Of a stretch of 64,000 bases of DNA, positions 1 through 12,200 are shown one piece after another. The position numbers and the translations under genes are program-made. Within the stretch, counting starts at the first letter, position 1. Each line of letters opens with the position of its first letter. The notes under the pieces are model-generated. The model was not told where the DNA came from. It was given only the letters and a program-made list of their open reading frames with translations, and did not search any database. The DNA comes from Blattamonas nauphoetae (taxonomy: Eukaryota > Preaxostyla > Oxymonadida): contig JARBJD010000058.1 of NCBI GenBank assembly GCA_033064195.1, positions 62,001 through 126,000 on the forward strand, read 5' to 3'.

Positions 1-308
1 CCATGGAGGGTCGGAATTGCGATAAGAACGCTCGGTAGATGGGACGTCGCCGTTGAAGAAAAAAGACCGCGTCTAAAAACGTCTTTCCTTCTGTACGGGA
101 AGAAGGAATGAAATTGAGTGAGGAGAAATGATAAACCTTTTAAGTCTTGTGAAATACAAGACTGGAGCGTTTCTAGGAAAGAGAGGAAATGTTCAGTTGG
201 TGACGAAATTGAAATGACTGAGGCTTCTTCTAATGAACCATATAAAGTTTGAATGTCCTCTTGGAGTTGTTTAAGAAGTAGGATAGACGGAGCGCTTTGT
301 TCCGTCAT
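1..308 (-). CDS. N-terminal part of a RUN-domain-like protein, cut by the window edge
   Basis: An uninterrupted frame of 102 codons runs from an ATG at 308 down to base 1 with no stop, so the gene continues beyond the left edge. It starts MTEQSAPSILLLKQLQEDIQ and contains a stretch ending HFLSFLETLQSCISQDLKG. The pattern of short amphipathic helices, with a leucine/phenylalanine-rich helix after a Ser-Pro, recalls the first helices of RUN domains, which bind small GTPases. That resemblance is by eye only and may be wrong. The gene is divergent from SPT5, with only 86 bp between the two start codons, as is usual for gene pairs here. A possible 67-nt intron inside it would break the frame, so I read it as one exon. 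Confidence 0.6.
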   Translation of the reverse strand, partial: MTEQSAPSILLLKQLQEDIQTLYGSLEEASVISISSPTEHFLSFLETLQSCISQDLKGLSFLLTQFHSFFPYRRKDVFRRGLFSSTATSHLPSVLIAIPTLH

Positions 309-394
309 AAATCTGGCGTGCTTTTGTCATAAAGTGATGGGATCGATCTTTCCTGCACCCTCAAATCTTTTCTATTGTCTTTCATAGGTGAACT
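309..394. promoter_or_regulatory. Shared intergenic promoter region of a divergent gene pair
   Basis: These 86 bp separate the ATG of the minus-strand RUN-like gene from the ATG of SPT5, so both promoters and both 5' leaders must fit here. It is A+T-rich with pyrimidine runs, and I see no convincing TATA box. That it is a promoter is inferred from gene layout only. Confidence 0.4.
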
Positions 395-3031
395 ATGGCT
401 GATCAATACGATGAGGAGGATTATAGCGAAGATTATGACGATGAGGAAGATGATGTGAGAACAAAACGACCACATCCTGCAGCCGGCCTTTTCGATGATG
501 CTGCTTCAGAAGCTGACGAAGAGGACGAAGAATATGAAGATGCAGACGATCTTATTAATGGTTGTATGAATATTTCTGAACATTATCTGTGTTTTATCTT
601 GTACCAGTGATATCCCAATCGCCTCTCATCTTCACCTTCTTTATTAGGACAAACTGCCAACCAAAGGGAACTTAATCAAGCAGAAAGAGAAGCTATTCGT
701 CGAAGAGAAATGAATAGGAGACATAAAATCGATTATGAGGGCATGACTGAAGAAGCATTGGCTGAGCGCTTTGCTCGTCATGAAAAGTCTGTCTCCTTCG
801 TCCCTTTAACCCACCTCCTCCAGCCAAGAGGATATGTCAGCTGCTCGAGGGTTTGGATCTACGAGTCGAACGGCCGTTCTCCCAACAAAAGATCAAAAGC
901 TCTGGATGGTCCGCACAAAGGTATAGCCATCTTCTATTCGCTAAACTTTGACTGCCACCTCATTCAATCCAGCGAGGATGTGAGCGGGAGGCTGTGATCA
1001 CTCTCATGAACAAGTTCGTCCAGGAGAAGAGGAAGGGCCTCAACCCGCTCATGCGCTCGGCTGCTGCCCTCGACTCGATTGTCGGGAACATCTTCATCGA
1101 GGCCCCCACTGTCAACATCGTGACTTCAGTATGCCCTCCTTTTGATTACCCTCTCGCTCGCCCAGATGATCCAGGGGCTCGAGCTCTTCTTCAACACGCC
1201 CCCCGTCCTCGTCCCCGCCAGCGAGATGGCCAACATGATCGACTCCGGCGGGCGCAACATCATCTCCGAAGAAGACCGCCTGCTGGAGGAGCTTGAGATT
1301 GGGAACTACGTCCGCGTCCGCCGCGGGCTGTACAAAGGCGATCTTGCCCAGGTGATCGGGCGAGACCGCACGAGGCAGGTTGTCGTTGTGCGTCTGCTGC
1401 CGCGTCTCGACTACATCCACCTTCAGCAGCGGGAGCGGGACACTCAGGCGAAGTCGGCGAGAGTGGAAGGAGCGGAGGACGAGCCTGCCCAGCCGAAGCG
1501 TGCCCCTCCGCGCCAGCCTCGCATCCGCCCGCCGGCTGCCTTCTTCGACCCGCGCGAGGCCCTGCGGATGGGACTGGAAGTGCGAGAGGACCAGCAGCGC
1601 CCCGGGAACTTCCATTTGGGGTCGATGGTGTTCGAGAACGGGCTCCTGAAGAAGGCGTTCAAGGAGAACTGGCTGGACGTGCGGAACGTGATCCCGACGC
1701 AGGCCGAGCTGGAGGTGTTCTTCCGCACGACAGACGAGATCACCGACGACTTCATCGCCCCTCCGAAGCGCGCTGTGCCGGCGGACAAGCTGTCGAAAGG
1801 CGAGATCATCATTGTGCAGGCGGGAGATCTACGCAACATCCGCGGACGGGTGACGCAGGTGATGGACGAGCAGGTGACGATGACGCCGCTGGACGAGGGG
1901 CTCACCGGCGACATCACGCTTCTCTTTGCGCAGGTCGTCAAGTACTTCGCGGAGGGCGACCCTGTTGTTGTGGCGTCGGGGGTGGACGAGGGCAAGGAGG
2001 GCATTGTCGTCCGCTTCGACCTCGACGAGGGCCGCGTCGTCATCGCCACACGACTCGGCGATGCTGAGCTGGAGCTGAACGCGAACGATCTCATCGCTGC
2101 CTCGCTCGCCAGCACTCGCCCGCAGAAGGCTGGCAAGTTCCCTCTGCACTCCCTCGTCCAGCTCGCCGACGGGCAGCTCGGCTGTGTCTTCCGCGTGGTC
2201 GGCAAGCAGTACCACCTCCTCATGCTCAACGGCGACGGGACCGTCACAGTCGACGAGAGCGAAATCATCGCAGGGCGCCAGGGCCGCTTCCCAACCTCTC
2301 GCGACACGCACGACAAGACTGTCGCCATCGGCAACACTGTCCGCCTCGTCCAGCCCGGGCCGTATCAAGACCTGCGCTGCGTTGTCCGCCAGATCGGACG
2401 GAACATGCTGATTGTGGGGCACAAGGACATCGCCGAGAACGGAGGGCTTCTGGCGGTGACAAGCGACAGCATCGAAAAGTGCAGCGGGGAGGAGCAGCTC
2501 AACCCGAACCAGAACCAGAGGTCGCTTCTCGACGGTAGACGCTCCGGAAAGGGGCGTGCCAACACCACACACGACCTGTTTGGGAAGACAGTGCAACTCT
2601 GCACGACCACATACAAGGGGTACCAGGGTGTGGTGAAGGATGTGAATGGGACGAAGGCACGCGTGCAGCTGCAGGCCATCCCGAGGCTGGTTGAGATCGA
2701 AACGAAGAACCTGAAGAAGATCGACATCCGCCCAGTCGAGGAGGCCTCGTCTGGCTACAACAAGATGAAGATGGGCGACGCTGCCCGTGGCCCATACACA
2801 CCCGGCTACACTCCCCTCCACTCCGGCGCCACTCCGATGTACGGCGGGTCGACACCGATGTACGGCGCAGGCGGGATGACCCCTGCGTACGGCGGGTACA
2901 CTCCGGTGTACGGCATGGCGGGGGGAAGCACACCAGGCTACGGGGCACCAGGCGGGATGACACCAGGCACGTTCCAGGCAGGGTCGAGCACGCCTCTTTG
3001 GGGACCGAGTGGGAACACGCCACATCACTGA
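395..3031 (+). CDS. SPT5: Transcription elongation factor SPT5
   Basis: SPT5 pairs with SPT4 (DSIF) and clamps RNA polymerase during elongation in the nucleus. Exons 395-560, 648-786, 824-920, 973-1128 and 1166-3031 give 807 residues; the introns are 87, 37, 52 and 37 nt. The product begins with a very acidic tail. An NGN domain follows, with LPTKDQKLWMVRTK and AVITLMNKFV, then a string of KOW domains (for example NYVRVRRGLYKGDLAQVIG). The last ~90 residues are a CTR of Thr-Pro-x-Tyr-Gly repeats (TPMYGGSTPMYGAGG), the kind of repeat phosphorylated by CDK9-type kinases. The length is somewhat short of animal SPT5 (about 1080). All four introns fall in the first 770 bp, and the long last exon is strongly G+C-rich. 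Family assignment is secure. Confidence 0.95.
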
Positions 3032-3163
3032 GGGCAGGATGGGTACTTCTTTATTATGCATTTCACAGAAGTGTCGAGCCGAGCTGGTTTGAATGAAGTG
3101 GAGATGGTTGGCAGACAGCCAAAACGTCTGTTCTCACCTTCTCCTCATCGCCCCATCCCCACA

Positions 3164-4184
3164 TTATATCCCGTACATGTCCTTTGTGTTCTGCCTCGTC
3201 TGAGTGTACACTTCCTCAACAGGCACTTTCTTGATGTCCGCGATTTTCTGAGCGATGTGGGGGATCATGCCGGAGTGGCAAGGTCGGCCCCTATTCACAA
3301 AGAGTCATCTAAAAAGAGAGAAAAACCGGAGGGGAACAGGAGCCATCACAGGGGCGTCAGTTTCGAGAAGAATGCGATTCAGAGGAACAACACTGACGCT
3401 TTCTTGAACTTCCTTCGAATTTGGGAAAGTCATGACGCCCGTAAAGCCTGAAAGAATCGAAAAAAGAAAGTTCATCCCAAAATAAGCGTTTGTGAACTCT
3501 GCAAGGACCGCTGTTGCGAATGGAGGTGGAGACGTGTAACAATGCACATGGAATCGATGATCTTTCGGAACATGCTGGCGTATGATGGCCAATGCATCGT
3601 CGTCTGCTTCGCGGAGATGAAAGACAAGAGGAAGGCCGAGAGAGACAGCCTTCTGAAGTTGGCGTGCGAAGACCGTTTTTTGTGTTTCTTTTGGCTATCA
3701 AAATGATGTAAAATGAAGAATACAGATTTGTTGTAGTGATAATCGAGACCCATTTCGCCCCAGGCGAGAGCTTTTCCCGTGTTCCGGTGTGTCGTAAAAA
3801 TTTCGACAATTTTGTTTTCAATTTGATCTGTATACTCCTTCGCATTGTGAGGATGAATTCCTTTTCAGAAAAAATGGTTCAAGAAAGTCGGAAAGATCAG
3901 ACATAAAGCAAAACAGACCAAAACACGAGTAGATGTCTTGATAGTTCAACATTAGTTCAACACCCGCTGGCGAGACATGCCAAAAACGATAAATATACCA
4001 TTTAAGCTGTATGGATCGCATGCATTATGCACAAATGCTTCACAATTAGGATTTTTGATGATGCGAGTTCTGAACGCATCGAATCCCTCATAGACTGGAT
4101 CAAAGGAAGATTGTGAAATAATAAACATTTGAATCTGGCCATTGTTGCATCAATATGCGTGTGACTATCAACAAATTTCGACAT
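3164..4184 (-). CDS. TATDN: TatD-family metal-dependent deoxyribonuclease
   Basis: TatD enzymes are TIM-barrel DNases/exonucleases. Six exons (4127-4184, 3999-4094, 3919-3966, 3724-3860, 3327-3694, 3164-3290) give 277 residues; introns are 32, 32, 58, 29 and 36 nt. Metal-ligand motifs are all visible: N-terminal FVDSHTHID, FGIHPHNAKEY, the glutamate in AWGEMGLDYHY, FHLREADDDA, FHVHCYT and ILLETDAP near residue 215. The C-terminal helix reads PHIAQKIADIKK, as expected. One stretch, YFGMNFLFSILSGFTGV, is about eight residues longer than usual. It ends in an intron-like pyrimidine tract but lacks a GT donor and stays in frame, so I leave it as coding. The gene is convergent with SPT5. Confidence 0.9.
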
Positions 4185-4339
4185 TTGTCTCTCAAAGATT
4201 TTATGAAGGGTGGAAATATCATGTTTGATCTAATCTTCAGTCGGCAGAGACATGGTGAAATGTTTAAAAGAAAACAAATTAAGAAACGTGGCTGTTAGTC
4301 CATGAAGAACTTCTCGTTTGTATCATGGAATTGACCGAA

Positions 4340-4707
4340 CTATGATTTGATGTTCTTGAAAAACAAAAAACATCCAACACAAAGAATAAATCGGTCCACA
4401 AACTGCAATTTGATCAGTTGCTCACCGTTTTTCATACAGCATTCACCGTACGATTGCGAATACTGGGAGCCATCATTGCGCTATAAGAAAACGATGAGAA
4501 AGGAAGACGGGGTACCTCCTCGACGGTAAATCCAAAGAACTTGTGGCAGAAGGCAGGCTTTTCAATGAGCTGAAGAAGGACAAGGCCGAGGATGTAGACA
4601 AGAGCTTTGGAGCGAAGTTCAAAGTAGTAGCACGCGCAGAGATAGATAACTGTAAAAATTGAGACAATAATCCATCGAAGGAGGTGAACACTCCAATGGC
4701 GTTTCAC
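4340..4707 (-). CDS. Small multi-pass membrane protein, family unknown
   Basis: Exons 4516-4707 and 4340-4480 flank a 35-nt GT-AG intron and give 110 residues. Two hydrophobic segments lie near residues 10-28 (IIVSIFTVIYLCACYYF) and 34-48, with a third at the C-terminus (FILCVGCFLFF) followed by a short basic tail KNIKS. The central loop is polar. This looks like a small endomembrane protein, and the lysine-rich tail might act in ER retention (inference). I do not recognise the family. It is divergent from GAR1 across about 190 bp. Both reading frame and splice join are clean, so I consider it a real gene. Confidence 0.6.
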
Positions 4708-4900
4708 ATTACAATCGTAGAGAGGAGTTTCCTGTCCCGTGTGTTAGAAGTGAATGTGTCATACTGTCTCGGTATTATTTGCCATTGGGTTTAAAAGAGA
4801 ATGTATGTTCGCTCAGGAAGACAAAGAAGGATGTTGAAGTTGTGTAAAGGAGTGTAAGTCGCCTGCGAGCCGATCAAGACCATCATCGAGATCTCCCAAA

Positions 4901-5689
4901 ATGAGCTACCAAGGATCTGGATATAGAGGAAATAGCCGAGGTGGTTTCCAAGGGGGTCGTGGAGGTCAACGCTTCAGTAACTATGGAGGACGTGGATACA
5001 ACCAAGATCAAGGTCCACCTGCTGAACTTGTTGGTCTGCTTCTTTTGACGCTCTAGCCTTTTTTCTCATCTTCTCTCAATAGAAATGGGTGAATTCATGC
5101 ATCCTTGTGAAGAAGACCTTGTTTGCAAGGTGACTAACGATCGTGTTCCTTACAACAATGCATTCATCTACAACGAGCAAAAAGCCCAAATTGGGAAAGT
5201 TGACGAAGTCCTCGGATCATTCACGCAAATTGTCTGTTTTTGTCCTTCGATATATTTTGTTGTGTTCTTGTGTCGTCGACATAGTATTTCTCTGTCAAAC
5301 CAGACGGTGCCATCAAGTCACAATCATTCAAAGCAGGAGATAAATTCTACATGAGCAGTGACAAAATGAAAGACAAGGAAGCATTCTTAGCTAAGCCAGG
5401 GTTTGTAATTTGTTTTCTCTTATCTCTCCTTTCCCGTCTTCAGCGGTCAGCTTTTTTTCTTCTTCCATTTTTTCCATCTCTAACAGGATCTCGCGGTGGT
5501 CGAGGCCGAGGAAGAGGAGGTCCATCAAGGGGAGGACCCGGCCGTGGCAGAGGCTTCAGTGGTGGACGAGGAGGAGGGGGAAGGGGTGGCTTTGGAGGTG
5601 GAGGAGGACGTGGTGGCTTCGGAGGTGGCCGGGGTGGAGGAGGAGGGGGAAGAGGCGGATTTGGAGGTGGAGGACGAGGAAGATATTGA
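4901..5689 (+). CDS. GAR1: H/ACA snoRNP protein GAR1
   Basis: GAR1 is a core protein of the H/ACA pseudouridylation complex in the nucleolus. An N-terminal Gly/Arg-rich segment (YRGNSRGGFQGGRGGQRF) precedes the beta-barrel core: EMGEFMHPCEEDLVCKVTN, NNAFIYNEQKAQIGKVDEV, YFSVKPDGAIKS. A long RGG tail follows, ending at 5689. Exons 4901-5033, 5083-5231 and 5285-5400 join cleanly. Removing all of 5401-5486 as one intron shifts the frame. Treating it as two introns (43 and 41 nt) around a 2-nt exon at 5444-5445 restores the frame exactly and gives 200 residues. That micro-exon is an inference from arithmetic and splice sites. The length matches the family (about 200-220). Confidence 0.92.
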
Positions 5690-5891
5690 TTAACTGAGTC
5701 TTTCTTCTTCCAGCGCGAGTCTCACTTCACGAAGGAATGCTTTATTCATGAGTCTCTTTTCTGGCACTTTATCCTTCTTTACTTCACTCGCCATCCATCC
5801 ACATATTACAAGATGTTTTCCATCACAGCCATGGATGATGAATCGCTAGACAATCCTATAATGACCAGTCGAAGAGGGCCGATCACAATCC

Positions 5892-8531
5892 ATGACAGCT
5901 GAACCATTTATCTCGACACAGATAACCGTCGGGAATCTTAGCACCCTTGTAACTGACCTCGAAAGACAGATTAAAGAGAAGAAAACGAACGATGCGATTG
6001 TCACATTGAAGAATATGTGTTATCTTCAAAGAGGACCTCACTCTCCCTTTCCAACGATCTGCCTTGAAGTCTTTTCGTCTGATAGCCACAGAAAAATTAT
6101 CAGTTACACGCATTATGTTTTGGATATGTTTGCTGATGAAGCCTCACTAGATATCAGGAAGAAAGTGATCACCTTGATGCAAAACATCCTTACCCAGAAC
6201 GATCAGCTGCCTATTCGTACCACACTTGCACTCCGTACTCTTGCTGCATATTGTAGCAAAGACACACCAACAGAATTTGACCGTCTCCTTGCTACAGTCA
6301 ACACATTCATGTCACCTTCCAAAAACAGCCTTTTCGATCGACAGGCGAAGTGGTATCAGAATAAACAAGCTGTAGAGGTGTCTATTCAGGCTGATCGAGC
6401 TGTGGCTCAGATCGGGGCCCTCAATGTCCTCTACGACAAAGCCTGGGTCAAGGGAGCCTTTACCATCGAAAAGAAGACTCCTTTCAGCTTTTTTGTGAAT
6501 TCACTCGTCGAAACACTCTCTTGTCCGTTCCCTGTCCCAGCGTCAGCGGTTCTCCTTGTTTTTGCGAATGCTTTCAACAAGCAAACGGCATCATCAATCA
6601 CTTTCATCACTAAAGGGATCTGCATGCGCTATACGCAAACAAAGCAAGATGCCGGGAAATCCTTCTTCACTGTCAAAGGATCGGACGTTCCCAAGCCAGC
6701 CCCTGAGCCTTCCCTGAGCGACCCCCTCTTCCGCGTCCGCCTTGTCCAACTCTGCGTCAAAATCATCCGCCACTTCAAAGAGCTATCCACTGAGCTTGCA
6801 AATCAGAAAACGGACAGCGAAAAGCTTCAGAAGGACCTCGCAGTCGCCAACCAAACCACCGACGAGTTCACCATCTTCCTCTTCGCGATTGCGTCGGATG
6901 ATGTGGTCGTCCATGGCGCCACCATCCCCGCTGAGGAGGAAGATGACAAGGCCGAAGGAACACTCGGCGGCACGCCCCTCCACTCCCTCCCGCACAACAT
7001 CCAACTCGCCCACCGCGCCCTCTCTCGCCTGCACCAGCCCGACGGCCAGTTCGATTACACCGTGTTCTCGCCGTACTTCCTCGCCCTCCGTGCCATCTGC
7101 AGCATCCCTTGGACCGACCGCGGATTCTACGCAATGCCCACCACTGTGCAGTCCTTCGTCGTCTTCTTCCAAAACGCCTTCCGCGCCCCCATTCCGGAAG
7201 GCAGCGACAGGAAGGACTTCCCTCTCCCGCAGCCGTTCCTCTTTGCTCTCCTCCGCACCGCACTCGTCGTGGTCAACTGCGTCGCGCAGCGTCTGGGCAT
7301 TGCCACGTCCACGCGCCTCTTCCACCCGCTTATGAACATCGTGCTCGACCTGCTGGCCCACCCGTCGGCCCACATCCGCCTGCTCGCGGGGCAGCTGCTG
7401 GTGTGGGTGGTGGACAACCGCATCCCGATCAAGACGAAGGAGGGCACCACAGACGACCTGCACTTCTACATCGACCCCGCCCACCTCTTCCGCTTCGTCC
7501 ACGACGAGCTCGCGTCGAACACGCCCATCTTTTGGGCTCGCTTCCTCGTCTCGATGCTCGACAGGCTCAAAGTCAGCCCGTCGTTCGTCACAACTGCGTG
7601 GGCGACAGTCAGGCAGCTCTTCCTCGCGCCTCTCCTCAAAAGAGAGCAGTGTGTTCTTCCTCTTCTCCTCTCACTCTCACCCTCCCTTTCTCCTTCTCTT
7701 CCGTCTCCTCTTCCCTCTCCTCAGATGCCACGTGATCCTCGACGCCGAGTGCAGCGAGCTTGTCTGGGCCGTCTATCTTCAGGGCTGCCTGTTTGAGGGC
7801 AGGCGCGACAAGCCGCTTCTGCTGGACTTCCTGTTCGACCAGCTCAACCACACCACCAACGACGAGATCCGCCGCGCCATCCTCGTCTTCGTCGGCGAGT
7901 TCTGCTGGTTCCTCACCGACGGCCTGTCCACGCGGCGGCGGAAGGGGTTCTCGCCCACGTTCTACATCGACACCATCATCAACTACCTCTTCGAGGGCGC
8001 CACACTGAGCGACTGGCAGACACGGCTGGTCTGCTCACAGACGCTCTGCTCCACAGCAATGTTGGCACCAAACGAGATGCGAGGCGAGCTGGCACAGATG
8101 ATCCAGCAAGTTGTCGAGCTCGGTCTGTCCTCTTCTTCTCATTCACTCCCCTCTTCTCTTCTGCTTCTCCTCTTCTCATTCACTCAGACGAGACTCTCCA
8201 CCCGCAGCTGTCTGTCCCGCTCAGCATCCTCCACAGCGTCGTCTCCAAAGCGAACACGTTCATCGAGAACGTGCTTGACGAAGAGAGCACGCCCGACACG
8301 GTGAGTGGCTCTGCGCTTGTTGCCATCCACAACACACACCTCAACCTCCTCAAAGCTGTCCGTGTCCACTGCATCCCACAGTCCGCTCCAAATAAGAACG
8401 ATTTGGAGCATCTGGGCCAGTCTATCCTCGGAAGAATCAGGTTCTCACAGACTGGTGCCCAGTTTCCACTCGGAATTGAAAGCAAGCCTTTCCTCGACAA
8501 ATATGAAGCTATCAAAAACATCAGCAAGTGA
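5892..8531 (+). CDS. Large alpha-helical (HEAT/ARM-like) protein, family unknown
   Basis: Exons 5892-7648, 7725-8122 and 8188-8531 (introns 76 and 65 nt, both pyrimidine-rich) give 832 residues. An upstream ATG at 5830 closes after 24 codons, so 5892 is the start. The protein is almost wholly alpha-helical in appearance, with repeated hydrophobic helix pairs such as CHVILDAECSELVWAVYLQG and RAILVFVGEFCWFLTDGL, typical of HEAT or ARM solenoids. There is no catalytic motif, signal peptide or membrane segment. Scaffold or adaptor roles are common for such proteins, but I cannot name a family. The first 700 bp are A+T-rich and the rest is strongly G+C-rich. Confidence 0.8.
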
Positions 8532-9205
8532 TACTTTAACATTTCATCATTCTTTGTTTAATCGGTTTATTTCATCATTTGACCATTATTACTTCCATTC
8601 TTTCACTGATCAAACCCAATAAATGATTTAGGGTTCACAGTCCGATTGTCATGCGTGTTCTGTCAGGTATGAACCTACAATTTGACGTTTTTCTACTATT
8701 ATTTTTCGTGATGAAACTTTCTCTGCGAACCCCAAGAGCCGAGTATGTTCGGTCGTCTTGGAGCGAAGACTTTTTGTCGACGCTGGTTTATGACGCCCAC
8801 AATCACATTGGGACACAGATACATAGTTGCTCGAGTTATTAACTCCCGCAACGTATCTCCAATGTGTGGGTTGATGAATTGGACGATGTGCTTTGATTAT
8901 GAGAGCTGACTTTTTTTCTTCAAATCTCAATTTTTTCTCCTCTCTTTCAATCATCCTCTTATCTATATTTCTTTTTTCCAGATTTATATGTATCCATCCA
9001 TCCGTTTTTGTGTTTATTGCTGTCGTCGTCTTCTCAAATCGCTATATCAGTGATGAACTTGTTTCTCTCCATATCGTCTCCGTTTCCATTTTTTGAGTTT
9101 GTTCATTTCACTGAATATATCTCACATCCATCCTCTTTCAATCATAATGAATCATTCGCTTCTTTTTTGTCCGGCAGTCGTGATCGGCCCTTTAAGACAT
9201 AAAAC
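8532..9205. other. 674-bp intergenic region with no supported gene
   Basis: It lies between two plus-strand genes. The sequence is T-rich with long pyrimidine runs (8915-8990, 9080-9175). Short open frames on either strand lack codon structure or family resemblance. No tRNA, repeat or inverted repeat was recognised. It probably holds the 3' end of the HEAT-like gene and the promoter of the giant membrane-protein gene. Confidence 0.5.
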
Positions 9206-12200
9206 ATGAGTTTGCAGTCGGAAATCTGCTATTCGACTCATCCGGCTGCTGCAACGGATTATTCTGTCCCCATCATTGTTGTCCATGCAATTGTCCTGTT
9301 TGCTGGCTAAATCTTCAAATAATCACTCTTTTTTCACCTCAGCACTGCTCTTTTCGTTTATTGTCTCATTATGGCGGGATACTTCATCCGAAAGACTAGC
9401 AATGCCCGGGAGGAAGATTCTGATGCGCTTGCACAGTATTAATCATGAATTATAACTCTCATTTTTGTCAACTGTCATTATTCGTTGTTGCGTCACTTAA
9501 TTGATATATAATGTTGCTCATCTATTCTCATACATCATTTTTCATGCAATTTTCAACTTTTTCTCCATTCTTTTTCTTTGATCTCCTCCAGAGAAGCTCG
9601 AGCATCAAAAGTCAGTCTCCCTCGTCTCTGGGGGTGGTTTATGCTTATCTACGAAGGATTCCAACTATCTTCATTCTCGTTGATCACATCATTCAGTTTC
9701 CTGTCTCATGCCTCCTCCCCGTTCTCCCTCCCGTTCTTCAAAGTCATCTTGGACGTTTATGACATCATCACGCTCCAATTTGGCGACATTATGACTCTCG
9801 TGATCTTTGTTTTCTTTCTTATCTTCCTTCTCTTTGCTCTCTACTGGACTGTGTACTTGGATCGTGCACTCCATCCCTTCATCAACATGATTGTCTTCGA
9901 AATGTTTTATATCCCAATCACCCGGTATGTCCAATCACACTGTTGGTTGTGATTGTGTTTATCTTCTTGAAATCCATTTTATTGGCATGCAAGCACCTCA
10001 TCTTTATGGTATTCCTCCCTTTAGATCCTTCATGCGCATGCTCGCAAGCAACTACGCGTGCACACACTATGGACAGCCTGCTACATTCAAGCCATATCCT
10101 CCTATGACGTACTTTACAGCTATCTCGTCGACATCTGCTTTCTCTATTGTGATATTCTCGCTCTCCATTCTCGGAATCGTCATTCTGCAGCCACTCACAT
10201 TCCAATATATTGCTTTCGTCAGAAATCAGCGAAATCCAGCTATGAGAATGCTTCCTCGATTCAATGTTATGTTCTATGTCGCGAAGTTCATCATGGTCAC
10301 AGTCCAAGGTATCCGCTTCTCCTCTCTCACGTGAACCCCATCCCCTCCTCTTTCCCCCTAAATTGGTTGTAGTTCTTGTGGTGTCGCCATTTGTGGTGCT
10401 GCCTGTGAACATCGTCATCCTCACCTTCCTCCTCGTCATTCATATTTATTTGCAGCCGTGCCTCGGCTTCGGGCTTGCTGTCAACAATTTCAGAACTGCT
10501 CTCTTCTTTTGCGAGGCGATGACTGCTGTCTGCGCACTGGTTGCTGAGATCGTCCCCAACGCCACCGAGTTCTGTGTGATTCTGTGCATCATCCTGTTCA
10601 TCTTCGGCCTCATTGGTGGCTTCTCCCTCAACTCCCTCCGTGCCCGCAAGCAGTCCCTCCCCAACTTCCCCCTCACTCGTCTCCTCTACGGGTTCGGCAC
10701 AGAGACACGTCTGAAGGCCAGCCTGTGCATCGTCGAGAAGCTGAAGAACGTGAGTGTGGATCTGATGACGCCCGGTGTGTCCTCTCTCCTCGAGATCCTC
10801 CAATCGGAGTCCACCACTGCCGACCAGCACAAGACAGCTGTGGACCTCCTCGTCGCCGCCTCTGCCAAGAACCCTGGCCCGCCCACCTTTGCCCGCGTGG
10901 GGGCGTGCTCCGACCTCGTGCGGCTGGTGATGCGCGGGACACTGGCGAGCTACAGCGACATGGACAACGTGCTCGAAATGATCTCCAACGCCGCCGAGTA
11001 CGACTTCATGGACACCTTCCAGATCCCGAAGGAGGAGCTGCTCAAGCAGATCGACCTCGTCCTGTTCATGATCAACACCGACCCCGAGTCGCCCCTCCTC
11101 AAGGTCCTCATCCAGTTCACTGCCAACATGATGAAGAACAGGGAGTGTGTGCACGAGTTGTGGGGAAGCGACCGGATTGCACAGCTCGAGACAGCCGCCC
11201 AAAAGGTGGATTGCTCGTCGATCATCGACTCCCTCCTCGAAACCACAAACACTTTCATCCAGCCCAACCGCAAGAACGACATCTTCACCGAAAACTCGAC
11301 CCTCGCGCAGGTCTGCTCGCTCACTGTCCATCCCGAGAAGTCCGTTTCTGGCCACGCCGCCTTCACAATGCTGTACATGATTCTCAAACTTCGGTCGCGC
11401 ACGTTCTCGCAGCAGCTGAAGAACGCGTCGCTGAACTCGCCGTCGCTCATCAACCTCAAGCACCGCTCCAACATCCTCGAGAAGTACGCCGAGATCGAGA
11501 AGAAGAACCAGCGCCAGGCGATGCAGTCGTTCACCCTCTCGCGCAGCACCATCTCGTCGACCGGGAGGCTCATGTCGGTTGTCGACGCCGACGACGACTT
11601 CGAAGAGGTGGGCATCGACGACGTGATCGACGGGGGGGACGTGGAGATCCCCAACGACATCGTGGACCCCCTCACCGTGCTCGACGAGGAAACCCTAATG
11701 ACACTCGGCCTCGACGCGGGTGCGCAGAGGGAGCTCACGCAGAAGTTCTCGGTGGAGAAGACAGCACTGATGAAGCACCAGAAGGACGCGAAGAAGAGCG
11801 ACATCGAGCCGGAGCTGAGCATCCTCAACTCGCTCATGCTCGGCGGGGTGGGGTACGACAAGCAGCAGCACGTGGCCGAAGACGACGAAAGCGACGACGA
11901 CAAGTCAATCGCGTCTGTCGGCTCGTTCTCGTCTGACTCGGACAGCGACGACGAAGACCGCGAGCGTGTCGGCAATCCAATCGCTGCGCCCCCCAAAATG
12001 GACGGATACGCCACCCTCGGCCGCTCGACGATGATGCGCTCGACGATGGGCCCAGAGCAGTCGGGAACGGTGGGCCGTTCCGTCCCGATGCTCAAACGAC
12101 AAGGCACCTTCCTGCGACCCACGCTCTCTCAGCAGACGTTCCAGCCTCTCACCACACCTGCCGCCCATCCCACCCTTCCCGACACACCCATGTCGCCCGT

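Noticed and set aside
1112-1615. Long minus-strand frames opposite SPT5 and other G+C-rich genes (also 1444-2337, 6783-7502, 10327-11463, 12940-14481, 26736-28595, 47554-48624)
   Set aside because: They are antisense shadows produced by the G+C-rich codon use of the true genes; they have no family resemblance and overlap strongly conserved coding regions.
3440-3475. Apparent intron end (pyrimidine tract plus AG) inside the TatD gene
   Set aside because: No GT donor precedes it, and the gene stays in frame only if the segment is coding; a few extra residues are tolerated in this loop.
5496-5693. Frames rich in Glu/Val/Ala or Arg/Trp over the GAR1 tail
   Set aside because: Alternate frames of the RGG-repeat DNA; the RGG frame is the one continuous with the GAR1 core.
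8649-8954. 101-codon minus-strand frame in the gap before the giant membrane-protein gene
   Set aside because: Lys/Glu-rich low-complexity start from a pyrimidine tract on the other strand, no domain, no splice support.
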